Shown: positions 35,900 to 47,300 of the stretch, one piece after another
Position numbering within the stretch: position 1 is the stretch's first letter
Layout of the letters: each line of letters begins with the position of its first letter
NCBI RefSeq assembly: GCF_000835495.1
Contig: NW_015622545.1
Span: 3,240,777-3,304,776 of the forward strand
Origin: Cladophialophora immunda
Taxonomy: Eukaryota > Ascomycota > Eurotiomycetes > Chaetothyriales > Herpotrichiellaceae
DNA: 64,000 bases
Direction of reading: 5' to 3'
Program-made: the position numbers and the translations under genes
Notes under the pieces: generated by a model
What the model saw: the letters and a program-made list of their open reading frames with translations, nothing else
The model's database searches: none
What the model was told of the DNA's origin: nothing

Positions 35900-36555
35900 T
35901 CACTTTACATGTAAGCCGTCCTCCTCAAACTGCTGGGCCCCTTCGGTGGGAAGTTTCCAGGCCACACGGTCCTTGGTAAATTGCTCCATTGTGGGTTTCA
36001 ACTTGGTCTCATGCAGAGAGAAATCGTCCACGCTGCCTACCCGCAGGATACTCACGCCCGGAAAAGCCGCGCCGACCCGATACATGAGCGAGCCGCACGT
36101 GGAACAGAAGTAGTTGGTCATGGTATTGTCCTGGCCCGAGGTTTTTACGAAAACAGTGTGCGATTGACCAAAGGTCTTCAGGTTGTCGCGACCGCGCAGG
36201 TGCTTCAGGTGCGTGTCGTAGACGGTGAAGTTGGTCGCGTGTACGGACGCAGTGAGTTTGTGGCAGTCGGAGCAGTTGCAGACGAAGGAACCGACAAAAC
36301 CAGGGCCATGAGTTGGCTGGGAATTTGGAGGTGGTATTAGCGCAGAGCAGATAGAGGGGCAGACTCGAAAGACGGGCAGACTTGGATGCTAAAACTTACG
36401 AATGAGAGTTGCACGGCGCCACAAAAGCAGGTGGCCGTCGCTTCATCTTCGGTGGACCAGCCATCATTGGCCAAGCCTGCCACAGGGAAGTACGGTTTGG
36501 TTTTGTCGACGATGGTGTTGGTGGGCATGTTTGTGATCTTGTATATGGACGTCAA
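35900..36555 (-). CDS. GFA / CENP-V-like domain protein (Cys-rich, zinc-binding)
   Basis: Two exons (36555-36400, 36316-35900) joined across a GTAAGT...CCCAG intron, 190 residues (181 if the second ATG at 36528 is used). Zinc-ligand pattern of the glutathione-dependent formaldehyde-activating (GFA) fold: CFCGAVQLSFP, VCNCSDCHKLTAS, and CSTCGSLMYRV. GFA was described as converting formaldehyde plus glutathione to S-hydroxymethylglutathione in Paracoccus, but most fungal paralogs are uncharacterised. It lies outside the clear cluster limits and shows no TCGGTCCGA upstream. Confidence in the fold is high, in the activity low. Confidence 0.85.
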
Positions 36556-37445
36556 GAGTGATGTAGTATTCGGAGTTGTTAATTGAGTGATAACCTGATG
36601 GGCAGGATGCTAGAGCCAGGGTTGGTGGTGGTGTTACTGTTGCTGTTGCTGTTGGTGTTGGAGACACACTGTTATATAGGGCGTATGTTGGGGACTCAGA
36701 TTATCTCCATTCATCATTTTACAATCAAGCCGATGCACCAGACGGCACCTTAGACCGTCGGCCAACTCGGTGCGGCGCCGTAGTTAAGTCGCCGACTGGA
36801 CCGGACGCAATGCTGTTTTAGGTCTAGTCTTTAAGTACTCCTAAATACTGTCCTTATGAATACATTATCTCATGCCCATATCCACAGGAAGTCCTTCGAG
36901 CGGCTTAGTGCCGAGCTCGGTGCGAAGTACAGCCCCACAAATTACCCACTCTTACAAACCAGGCCGGACACAATGCTGTTTTAGGTCTAGTCATTAACAC
37001 CACTAACTTCCAGGGATCCTGACGACCTGGTAAATTCTATCTCTCACTACCACGCCCACATGTGTCAAGTCACTTGATTGAGAATTCTCGATTGCTAGAG
37101 AAGAGCAATGGCAGAGCCAGGCGAGCTTCCTTGTATTCATTAGCAGAAAACCCAAACCACCGCGTACCATGGCCGCGAGACTATCAATATCCACGGGAGG
37201 AGTATTTCTGTCCTGTATCTTCCTTAGGATAACTGAAAGAGGTTTAGTCTGAATTAAAAACTTGGTAATCTGAGATGTAGATCGTTCAAGAATTAATCCC
37301 ATGAACGAGGAGCGCAGATGGGGAGGAAAGAGTACTAGGACGCGTTGGGGTATACGCAAATACAACTTCGAGATCTGTTTTCAACTATTCAATCATTCCA
37401 TAAAGCTTAGCAAGAGTGTGAGACACACGGCATGAATTCGCTGCA
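36556..37445. other. Intergenic with a diverged direct repeat
   Basis: About 890 bp. It contains the 29-bp direct repeat listed separately. A minus-strand 120-codon frame at 37003-37365 has no recognised domain and may be a relic or chance frame. Confidence 0.4.
36801..36992. repeat. 29-bp direct repeat pair
   Basis: Segments 36801-36829 and 36964-36992 match at 28 of 29 positions (CCGGAC at the start, GGTCTAGTC at the end) and start 163 bp apart. The flanks are partly similar (both preceded by related C/G-rich text). Probably remnants of a repeat unit or old element. Confidence 0.7.
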
Positions 37446-39128
37446 TTAACCCAGTCTGTAACGGTCGTTGATCCATTTAGTGACTTCTGAAGCGGTCTGC
37501 TTGTGCTCAAGTGATGTGAACCGTGCCTTTTGGATCACCCACATCGAGCAAAGACAGAACAACCTTCCCACCATCTTTCCAGGCGGAGGTGAACGCGGAT
37601 GCGAGTCATATCTGCGTGTAAAGCCCAAGAGCAGAGGGATTGACCACATGATCACAGAAGACAGCTTGTCGACAGCTTCCTGCTCCGTATGAATTCGTTC
37701 CATATTCTCCCGATCTGGTTCGCGCCCATGTATTGTGGCACCGTAGTTGATCACATCGACCAACGACTCCCGTAGAACGATCTGGCTTGCAGCATGAAAG
37801 TTCCACAAGCATCCCAACCAAAGGTTGTGGTAACTGAGCATACGTGCATATGGAAAATGGGGAATAGGAAGGTCAAATGGCTCATCCATCTCACGAGGTT
37901 GCGCAATTTGCTGTGGATCCGTCACCTCTGGCTTCCACAACCCCGTCATCGCCGAAGTCCAGCTCTCGATAGAAGCAATCAGGTTTTGGATTGAGTGCGC
38001 CAGTTGTGTTGACTGTTCTACCTTTTCCTCTAGAGAGCTCCCGACCTCCTCGCCGCTCTCCGTCAGCTTCTTAGCCGCAGCAAAGAGAATGTTCATATGG
38101 AGAACATCAGCAGTAATATGGATGTCGGGCTGATCAACGTTCAGCTTGCTCACCCACATTATCTGCTCAGGATCGGGTTCTTCACGAAGCAGGATTTGCC
38201 GAGCTTGAAGGCGTTTATGTGCTAGACACCCGAGAGCGAAGCTAGATTGATTGAAGAGATAGTCGTTACCTCCGCTATGGAGGATGTGTTTGATAGCGTC
38301 TCTATGAGGTCCAAGCGGCCCGATCCGTGCAAGATACATCTTCTATAATGGTTAAGAGTCAGCAGGTGCCAGAATTTATGGGAATAGCATAGTACTACGG
38401 TACCTCGAAGTTATCAATCAGTAGGATGGCAGCCAGAACTTGGTCACTGGCCAGTCTGTGCTCCTCATGTGCGACCACTCTCAGGCCATTCAAAGCGGCG
38501 CCGTAATACTGTCGTGCCTTGATATGGAAAGGAGTATCTCCGACACTCTCATGCCTCATGTCGGCACAGGCCACAGCTCGGACGGCTAGCCAAAGGACCG
38601 ATCCTGGAGGGGCACTGAGGTAGAGTGGGTAAAGGTCGTGCATATGTCCGGGAACTACTCCGTCGTTGCCCGGATACAAGGTCCAGTTGACGAAGAACCG
38701 AGCAACAGCCCGAGTCTCAACATCTCTTTTCAGAGGGCCCGGTACCTCAGCGAGTGCCCTGTCACTAAGCCATGGATACTGTAATAGCAGACCGGGCTCG
38801 ACGACGTGTGTGGATGCTTGTGGGTGCTGTTCCTGGAGTACCTGAGACGGTAGGACGTCGAACGACATTGCAGGCGCCTTACCCTCTCTCACTTCCCTCC
38901 TTGCTCGTTCCGAGTTCTTCTGCGACGCTTCGTTTTCGTCCCGAAACATGAAGTCAGTGTCTGCCGGAAAGCCAGAACAAGTCAGGCCTCGTTGCGTGCA
39001 GCGGCCACAAATGGGACGAACACGATCACACTGCAGCCGACTGTCAGCATGAATAGAGACCTGTCGATCGAATGGCATACCTTCGCCTTTGCGACTCTGC
39101 ATGGCAAGCAGGTACGAACGACACTCAT
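37446..39128 (-). CDS. Zn2Cys6 transcription factor
   Basis: Three exons (39128-39081, 39030-38404, 38342-37446), 523 residues. Gal4-type zinc cluster CLPCRVAKAK|CDRVRPICGRCTQRGLTC split by a 50-nt intron at the usual point, followed by an acidic/Gln linker and a DUF3468-like regulator region (ARFFVNWTLYPG, ALNGLRVVAHEEHRLASDQVLAAILLIDNFE, then LGPHRDAIKHIL). An upstream in-frame ATG at 39182 would add 18 residues; the nearer ATG gives the usual short N-terminus. No obvious target genes; the nearest neighbours are the GFA-like gene and the MITE region. Confidence 0.85.
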
Positions 39129-40074
39129 ACTGTCTGCACCTTCAACATAGGCCGCATAGGTTCGCCGCCGTTGTCGGAGCAATACGTCTAGGTGGACTGG
39201 ACGTCGGTAGACTTTGCGATGAGCTGTTAGAAATCTCTACGAGAAAATATATACGCTGAGATGTCACCAATTGCAATTCAGGGTTCTTAACCCTGAGAGA
39301 TAAGCTGCCACCACCTTTTAAGTTTTGTCCCGTGAACCCTACGTCATGGTTCTACGTCGTGGTTCCACGTCATAGCATGTGACCAGGCAAACTAAACGGC
39401 CCGGCCGAATAGCCTGACTGCCTGACTAGGAAGTCGTTACCACAAGCACAGTCGGTGTCAGAAGTCTGTAGTACGAGAACGATTTCTGGTGAGAATTTTC
39501 ACTTTTATCATTCTTGCTTCACTAGACTTTGAGATTGAATAATGAGGTTAAAGGATCTAATAGAGTAGAGTCTTGTGAGTATTTCTATAGCTTTAAAATA
39601 TAGTTATAGCTTCTTAGTAAAAACTATGAGAAATGTTGAAATAGTCATTACGAATCGCACAATTTAGCTTGTCAGACGGGTTGATTCTTCGGTTAGACTA
39701 AAGCTGCCAGACTCCAGACTTCTGACACCGACTGTGACAAGCATAGCGCGACTAATTATATGCTAGGTTATCGCTAGGGAGGGTTGTTCTACCGTTTCCC
39801 AGAACAGAGCGAGTTATCGCCATCACCAAGTATGAATCCTTCCGAGAGCAACGGCTGGTGATGTCGACGTCCTCGATGAGCGAAGAAATACCCACCAGCT
39901 CAGGATGAAGGCGCACCACGCTCGCAGTACCACGTCGGTCCTGCAGGCCTTGGCTATCCGCATTCTCTATCCAAGTTTTGCTCATCACTACTTCGGTCAG
40001 GAGAGCAAGATCGGGTTCATTCATAATTCCATCGATGCCCTCTTTCACTGCCATGATAAGTCGAAGGGCTTTTA
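39129..40074. other. Intergenic, AT-rich, containing a MITE
   Basis: About 945 bp with the 290-bp terminal-inverted-repeat element at 39447-39736. The rest (39737-40074) contains the start of a chance frame that runs into the decayed gene at 40075. Confidence 0.5.
39447..39736. mobile_element. MITE-like element with 22-bp perfect TIRs and 5-bp target duplication
   Basis: The left end 39447-39468 begins CACAGTCGG and ends AAGTCTG; its perfect reverse complement is 39715-39736. Both sides are flanked by ACAAG (39442-39446 and 39737-39741), a 5-bp target-site duplication. The 290-bp interior is AT-rich and encodes no transposase, so the element is non-autonomous. The superfamily is unclear: 5-bp duplications and CAC termini recall Transib-like elements, but that is only a suggestion. 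Confidence 0.8.
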
Positions 40075-40911
40075 TTCCTCGTCAGTTTGTCACTTCAGCT
40101 ACAACCTGAGCAGGCCATATCCTTTCCGTTGGATCACTCCGGTCGCTATCGTGGGCGGCATCATACTCACTGTCCTCTTTTTGGTCCTCAACTTCGCAGC
40201 TAACGGATATATACTCTTAATTAGCTTCGTTGCTGATCTAAACTCCAAGGTCGCGGATATAGTTTGGTTCGAGAAGACGCAATTCTCTTACGAGAGTAAG
40301 CTGTCTGCGAGTTGTTAATCGGCGAATATCGCTTCGGGTACCGTACTTACCACAAAAGTCTGGTTTTCAATATACTTTGGGCAGTGTTTGGAGAGAGGAT
40401 GAGACAGATCCCCCGGTTCCCCTAACAGCTTTGAACTATCTCAATAACTCAATTACAAACTGTGTTTTTGGGGGCGTTTCTATCTTCCTTTTCGACTTCG
40501 ACTCCGAAAGCAATGGTCCATTGTGGAATTGGAACCGAGACTCTGAAGCATCCGTAAGCATTCATGACCTAAAGAAAGTGCATCTCCTCGGCTGATATAA
40601 ACAGACGTACATCACTTGTTCATTGAACAACGGGCCGGTACCAATGTATTTCACTCTGAGCATTACTGTCAAGAGCAATTTGCAGGGTTCATCCGCTAAC
40701 GATACCTAGGGGTTCCTGACTGCAAGAATGCAGACACAAGCCTGGTGAGCCTCATATCTCTGCTCACGCGCCGACCTTCCAACGATGATATCAGTCGCGG
40801 CTCAAACCAGCAAGACGTCTTAGCGGATGATTTCATAAAGATGTCAGACGGATATAACGCTTATTATGATATTGCTGGTGGAGATGTGGGCGCAGATAGT
40901 TGTCGGTGAAT
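40075..40911 (+). pseudogene. Decayed gene of a fungal membrane-protein family
   Basis: Homology to a common fungal family of unknown function is visible in pieces: YNLSRPYPFRW followed by a transmembrane helix (PVAIVGGIILTVLFLVLNFA), then SASC, a TAA at 40316-40318, continuing family-like text (SANIASGT), a frame change near 40375, LNYLNNSITNC, a still canonical intron 40558-40606 (GTAAGC...AACAG), TYITCSLNNGP, and another frame change near 40705 before VPDCKNADTSL. At least one stop and two frameshifts make a functional product unlikely. Boundaries are approximate. Confidence 0.65.
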
Positions 40912-41291
40912 GAGAGAATGAGAATGAAAGCATGATGGCGTATTGTTTTCATACCTAAACCACGATTTTGGCGAAATAGTCCGCGTACAGTGAAAACGCT
41001 TCCGAGATTAGTCCCAAGATGGACCTACTGATCAACTTCTCTAGACTCCGTCACCAAACATCGCCAATGATTCCTCTGCAGCATCGGAAGGTGTGTCGGG
41101 AAAGCTCTTGCAACCGAGCTGCGGAGGTAACCCTTGGATTTGATAGCACAAGAGAGAAGATCTGAGTATGCCTTGTCGTATGGCCTAACCATGAGGAGGA
41201 AACCATTTTCAATACAATGTACTCCATTATAACTAACCCTGCTTCTATCCCTTGTGTCTAATCGCATGTTCATGACTTGGAAGGCTGTTTT
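40912..41291. other. Intergenic
   Basis: About 380 bp between the decayed gene and the alcohol dehydrogenase stop codon. Nothing recognised. Confidence 0.5.
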
Positions 41292-42406
41292 TCAGCGAAC
41301 AAGTACGCCTCTGTAACGCATCTTGCCTGTTCGCAGAGCTTCCATCGCGTCCTCGATCCCCTTCTCGTTCATCTGCCACTCCATAATGATAGGCTTGATA
41401 CCGTGCAGGATCGAAAAGTCGAGCATTCGTCGAATGGAAGGGCGCGCAGCTACAACGGATCCTTGGATGCGGATGCCTTTCATCACAAGATCGAATAAGT
41501 GGATTGGAGTTGCCTCTGAGCTGACTGTAAGTGGGTAGATAGTGCCATCTGCTGCCAAAATAGGGATGAGTCTCAAAGACGTCTTGGTTAGCGTGCGTTG
41601 CGAACGTCGCAGCGTTTTAAACTTACTTCGAGTAATCGGGGTTTCCACTTCCGCAGATGAGAAGATGATTGATCTTCTTGTTCTCTGAAAGTTCCAATCC
41701 CTTCATCACATAAAAGTCGGTAGCACCCAACTTAATAGCTTCGTCCTTTTTCGATCCGGAGCTCGATATGACAGCAACCTCACAGCCGAGTTTGGCCGCA
41801 AATTGGATAGCTAGATGTCCCAAACCGCCCATTCCAAAAATCCCGACTCTATCACCAGGTTTTAGACCATACATGGTCAAAGCTGTCCACACTGTGGCAC
41901 CAGCACACATCATAGGAGCAGCATGCTTCAATTCGAGACCGGAGGGAATTTTTGCCAACATATCAGCAGCCCATACGACGTGAGAACCGAATGATCCTTC
42001 GTCGAGATCGGCCTCGCCATAAATTTGGACATCAGCACAAAATTGTTCCATTCCTAGATTCATATTCGATATTCGTCAGGCCTCTCAAGAACACCTCGAG
42101 AAGTAGAAACTTACCGTTCAGGCAGTAATGACATTGTCCGCACACGTTGTGTACGTATCCAAAACCCACACGATCACCAGGCTTCAGACCCTGGACCTGT
42201 GAGCCAACATCCTCAACTATGCCGACGCCTTCGTGACCGAGAACACATCCTGTGTGTAGCAAATGTTCATCGGTTCCGCAGAGTCCAGAATGAGTCAATT
42301 TGACCAAGGCGTCATTGGGACCGAGTAGACGTGTTGTGGTGTCTTTAACAATCTTGCCTTCTCTGGAACCACGGAAAACTTCGAATGAAACCTCCTTTCG
42401 AGCCAT
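41292..42406 (-). CDS. Zinc-dependent alcohol dehydrogenase (MDR, cinnamyl/Adh6-like)
   Basis: Three exons (42406-42115, 42053-41627, 41571-41292), 332 residues. Catalytic zinc ligands lie in GLCGTDEHL and GHEGVG; the structural zinc lobe CGQCHYCLNGMEQFC is completed across intron 1; the Rossmann glycine motif is GIFGMGGLGHLA. The C-terminal SSEATPIHLFDLVMKGIRIQGS segment is typical of the CAD/Adh6 branch, which reduces or oxidises a broad range of aldehydes and alcohols with NADP(H). An ATG at 42484 would add 26 residues unlike the family, so 42406 is preferred. Likely cytosolic housekeeping or detoxification role. Confidence 0.9.
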
Positions 42407-42787
42407 TAGGTAGGAATGGTTGGTATTGTCTCGTTGATTTTGGATGAGGTTGATAACTCGAAGGGGTGGGTGAAGACCGGCCATCTATTTTATAGATGTA
42501 AAATACCATGTACTTAAAATAACTGCGAACGTAGGAATTGTGTTTGTCACAATTCTTAGCCAGATGTAACGGTACAAGGCTGCCGGCATCTCGTCTATTC
42601 TGTGCACAAACAGTGGTGAGGACCTAACCTAGTCGGGATATGCGTCCGGAACGCCAGATGAGGGCAAATATGCTGCCGATCTCGCGTCGTGTCGTTCTTC
42701 GCTTGAGCTGCTGTCATCAACCTCCTGCGTCTCCTTCCTTGTTTTCATCTTGTGACTTTGCCCCCTTGCAGCACTTGGAGTTTGGAC

Positions 42788-43214
42788 ATGGAGAATAAGG
42801 GTTTACCGGTAGAAAAATTCCAGCCACTATGGGACTATTCTATTATTTCTGATCTGCCCTGGGATTTCATTAAACATGTTTTACAAAGAAACCTCATGTG
42901 ACAAGTGGGACCTGATACGTTTTACTTGCTTGTGCCGAGATGTGTTACACAGACGCTATCGCATTGGTTTATTTGGAAAGTGCCAGAAATTCATCATCCC
43001 ATGCGTCCGGAAACTCCTGGATCCAATCGTTACGTCGTTCTTCCTTATACGAAGCAATATAACAGGCCTTGCAATATTCTCAATAAGCAGGATACCACCC
43101 AGCTTGTGGCCAGTCGACAATGACGATCACGTGAGGTGGGTCGACGAGAGAAGTGATGATGTTGGCTTGGTGAAGATCTTTATACGTCGAAATAATAGCT
43201 GCCTCGTCAGGTAA
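42788..43214 (+). pseudogene. Possible frameshifted F-box-like fragment
   Basis: ATG at 42788 opens a short frame with ISDLPWDFIKHVL, resembling the first half of an F-box. After a frame change near 42870-42880 the other frame continues KWDLIRFTCLCRDVLHRRY, resembling the second half. Neither frame alone makes a protein beyond about 110 residues. The match is by pattern only and could be coincidence. Confidence 0.25.
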
Positions 43215-43897
43215 ATACGACCTCCAGGGATCTATTGTCTTCTAATTTTACCAACAAATGAGCTATGAGGCGGTGCCTTTATGCTCCGAAGTGCTGTGAG
43301 CATATTTTGTGGATCGTAGCAAATAGCCGTACGGTCGGAAGCATTCAAAGAATCCCACCGGTCCATTAAACTGTGCCCGTGAATGACTTGCATATATATG
43401 AACGCTTGTTGTCAATTTGCGTGTGTAGGCGCGTCACCCACTGCATCGGAGTTGCGGACCGATGCTAAGAAAATGCTGCGGCACTTCGAGAAATCTCACC
43501 TCTAGCCCAGAAGCCACCTCCAAGACCATATATTGCTCCTCAAGTACTTTATTGCTCCTGCAGCCCCAGAGTTTCAGCATTAGAATCGGACGATCAGGGG
43601 GTTGGTCGTGCGACGGGACGAAGTAAGCAATGATCGGCTCGTATCAGCTCGAGGGGGACGTATAGCTGAGGCCCAAAGGAGACCCCTGAGCCCGAACTGG
43701 CCTTCTAGTTAGTGCTTGGGCGCACGCGCTCCCCCGGGCGTTGCTCTGTCCTCAGCCGGGCATCCCCGATGCTCCGTTACGTGCCCGATTAAAAGCGGCC
43801 TTGCTCTCTTTCCTGAACGAAAATGGTCGTGGACGAAGCACAGTTCGGGGCATATATACTATATATATATAGTTATAGTTATAGTTATATATATATC

Positions 43898-43943
43898 TAG
43901 ACAGGTAGACAGGTAGACAGGTAGACAGGTAGACAGGTAGACA
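43898..43943. repeat. Octamer tandem repeat (TAGACAGG)n
   Basis: Five perfect units plus a partial sixth, directly preceded by a TA/TAGTTA-rich microsatellite (about 43852-43897). Confidence 0.9.
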
Positions 43944-44080
43944 CCCTTAGCAGAAGAACTCGTCAGCTGTACGAAGCGAGGTCTTGTACCGGATCCATCG
44001 AGTTGGGGTTGGGACAGAACTGTAAAAAGAGGAAAGCTCGATTTCTCCGCCCGTCATGATATTCCAACAATGTACCTCGC

Positions 44081-44129
44081 GAGTACCGAGTATCGAGTAT
44101 CGAGTATCGAGTATCGAGCATCGAGCATC
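44081..44129. repeat. Heptamer tandem repeat (GAGTATC)n
   Basis: Seven units; four perfect GAGTATC flanked by GAGTACC and two GAGCATC variants. It lies about 210-260 bp beyond the stop codon of the Net1/Dnt1-like gene. Confidence 0.9.
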
Positions 44130-44338
44130 GAATAGTACGAAGGGCGAGAAAGTCCGAGACTATGCAGGTTCCAGTGTCCTTAATCTCAGGATATCCCACG
44201 GCCAAAACGCTCGCTCGTTCGCTGGACACAGGTAGGTACATAGGTACAAACAACAGGCCTCCGTCTAACCTAACCTCGTGACGACGACGACGACCACCAC
44301 CACCAGGAGGAATGTATTCAGGCCTACAACTCGTCATC

Positions 44339-47300
44339 CTAATCATTGTCTTCGTCGCTGTAACTGGTGTCGTCGTCGTCCTCCTCCTCCTCATCCGACG
44401 AGGCGTTCGGATCCCGCTTACTCGGCGCGGGTCGACCGAACCATTTTCCCTTTGCTTGACTCGTTCTGTTCCCGGTGGTGCTCTTCTCGCTGGCCTTCGT
44501 GCCGACTTCCTCCGATGAAGACGATGAGGTCGAGGAACTACTGTCGTTGCTATTGTCATGATTCTGCTTCTGGCTCCCCGCTAGAGGCGTCTTGCGGATC
44601 GCCGCAACAACCTTTACCTCCTCTTCGTCGTCGTCTTCGCTTTCGTCACTCTCGTCATCATCGTCGTCGTCGTCGTCGTCGACGTTGAAGACGGACGGCT
44701 TCTGCCTCTGTGCGGCTGGGTTCACACGCGCAAGGACACTGCCTGCCACAGCCTTGCTCGCCTTGTTTGCGCTGCGCACCACCTCGTGGAGATCGATCAG
44801 GCGCTTGGCGGTTTCTAGCGTGGGCTTTCTCGCCTGAGGGGTTTTGGCCGGCGTCTTTCCCACTTTCGACTCCGTCTTTGCGGCTGGCGCTGGCGTGGAT
44901 TTCCTGGCCACAGAAGAGCTCGTGGCGCTCTCTGTCGTCTGTGCGCGGACGCTGGGTTTGGGCGTCTTGCTGACCGTGGACGACTTGACAGACGGGTATT
45001 TTGGGGGTGCTTTTGCGGGCGTCTTCGGCGTCACTTTGTGTCCTGCGACCTGGACTCTTGATAAGCTCGTGGTGGATGACTCTCGCCTTATGGAGTTTGC
45101 TTCGCCCGGGCTAGACGGGTTTGTTCCTTCCCTCGGTTCTTCGGAGTTCTTGGCCGCATCTGGTCTTTTCGTCTTGTCGCTTTGCGTGGGCGATTCATCG
45201 TCAATGGAAAGACTCTTAGGCGTCTTCTTCGTCAATGTTGGGGCAGTTTTTGGTTCCGGGGTCTTGGACCTGTGTGCCGCCGTGCTTTTGTCCACTGATG
45301 ACTTGTCGGTGGTGGGTTTCTTCTTTGCAGCGGCCCCTTGCTTCCTCTGACCTTCGGCATTTTTCTTCGCCTCTAATTGCTTCCGCTTCTTGTCTGCTTC
45401 ATATTGCTCTTTCGTCATCCCTTTGCGACTTTCCATGATCTTGATCTCTTCCGGGGTCAACCCCAGACCAGAGGATGAGTTCTTCCCTGAGTCGGCCTGC
45501 TTGTCATCTCTCGCTCCGCCCACCACGACTGTGACCGAAGAACCCCGCTTGTCAACTGCAGCACGGTCAGAGCCCCAGTTCGGAAGGGGCTTCGTAAGTA
45601 AGTTGGCATTCCCATGGTCTTGTTGCGTGGCACGAAGAACGATGGTGGGCGAAGAGCCGGCCGCAGCCATCTCTGGACGCCCCATCGCAACTGCTGGCAT
45701 CTCCAGCGACTTTTTATTCTTGACTCGCTCGGAAGGTGTCGTGGATGTCGTATCTTTCTTGGATGTCGTAGAACGCGATACCACAGAACCGGGCCCCTCG
45801 GCATCTTTCTCCGGCTTGTGTGGTGTCTTTTTTGCAGGAGTCGTCAACGCAGTTTTCTGCTGTGCTCCTCCGAGTCTCTTGTACACAGCATCCATGGGTA
45901 TTTGGTCGTCCGTCGATTCTCGCAGATTCCGTGATAACTGCTCTCCGGGACTGTCGAGAGTCGCCCGCCTCTGCGATCCCTGAGTTTTCTTGCTACGTTT
46001 TGAGGCTTTCTTAGATTGTTTCTCTGCGTCAACCTGAATAGACTGGCCGGGTCCCTCTACAAACCCTTGCTGGCTGCCCTCCGCGCTGAAGGTGTCTGAT
46101 TTCCGTTTCCGAACCCTCTTTGCCTGAGGTCGAGTCTCGCGAGCCGGGTCATCTTTTGACAAGCCGGTGGATTTGGCACCATGAATTTCGCCCCGTCTTC
46201 CCGATGTAGCATCTCCGGCAAGTGTATCCTTTGCAATATCCTTGCGGGGTGTTGTAGATATCACAACCAATGGTCCGTTTTCTTTGTCTTCCTCGCTCAC
46301 CTGTCCGGGCTTTGCGGCTTCCGTGCGTTCTGTTTCCTTGGACGTATTCGTATCTATGAGGCCCGAGTGTTCCGCGTCTCCCGTCTCTGCATCTTCATAG
46401 ATACTGTTTTCAATTTCGTCAGCGGACCTGGTGTTCGTCTTGAAGGCAGTCGGTGGTACTGGCAGCTGAATGATGGAGCGGGTGTCTTCAAATACAGACT
46501 CGTCATCCAGAGCATCAATGGCTTGACTGATGCTGAGCCCGTTGTCGCCTGCCTCGTGTTCCCGAGGAGACTGTAGACGCTCAATATGTGATAAACCGTC
46601 TCTTGGCCGTCGGCTGCCCAGCTGTGCTTGTCGTGATCGCGGGGACATTTGGGAGTCGTCAATATCCGACTCCGGGTAGTCGTAAACGTCACGTCTCTTA
46701 AACTTGTTGGCCGATGCCGGTGCCGGCCGAGCAGTGGAATTTGCGGCCTCTAGCGAGCGCTCGATCTGGTGGCTCACAGAAGTCGAAAGCCTTCTCGACG
46801 TCTCCGAGGGGGGTGTGATAGGCCCTTGGGAGCCCTTTCGAAGACGTCCGAAAGAATCAATCGATGGCAGGACACCGTTCGGTTGATGCGATTGACGAAA
46901 GTCATGGGGATATGCCGAACCATTTCTCTGTCTCTTGTTGGACCCAAAGGTTGCGGGGCGTTCTGCCAGCTCCTCCAGCTCGTCGAGTGTCGCTGGAGCG
47001 ACATTCTGCAGCAACCTCCGGAGTTCGGGGGACTCTTGTTTCGGCCGGACGAGCGTCTGCCGTGCTCCCAAGTCTTGGTCTGGGTTTGTAAACTGCGTGC
47101 CCTCCACCAGCTCGAATGACCCTTGGACGTCCTCATGTTCAATCGATGAGACTGGAGTTTGATCTTCTCTTTGCGTCTCTGGTATCTCGACATGTCGGGG
47201 CCTCTTGCTCGCCGTCGCTGTCGAAGCGTAGTCATCGCCGATACGAAATGGACGTTTGCCCAGTGAGGAAGGCTGAGTAGGGAATGTGGGAACGGGCGGA

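Larger units (their letters stand above)
42407..44338. other. Long intergenic region (about 1.9 kb) with microsatellites
   Basis: Contains a possible F-box-like relic (42788-43214) and two short tandem repeat arrays near 43.9 and 44.1 kb. No intact gene found. The distal part is probably the 3' UTR and flank of the Net1/Dnt1-like gene. Confidence 0.45.

Noticed and set aside
37003..37365. 120-codon minus-strand frame
   Set aside because: No domain recognised and no splice partner; could be a relic but unsupported.
44278..47119. Plus-strand frames antisense to the Net1/Dnt1-like gene
   Set aside because: Low-complexity mirrors of the Asp/Ser/Lys-rich coding strand; they contain no domains.
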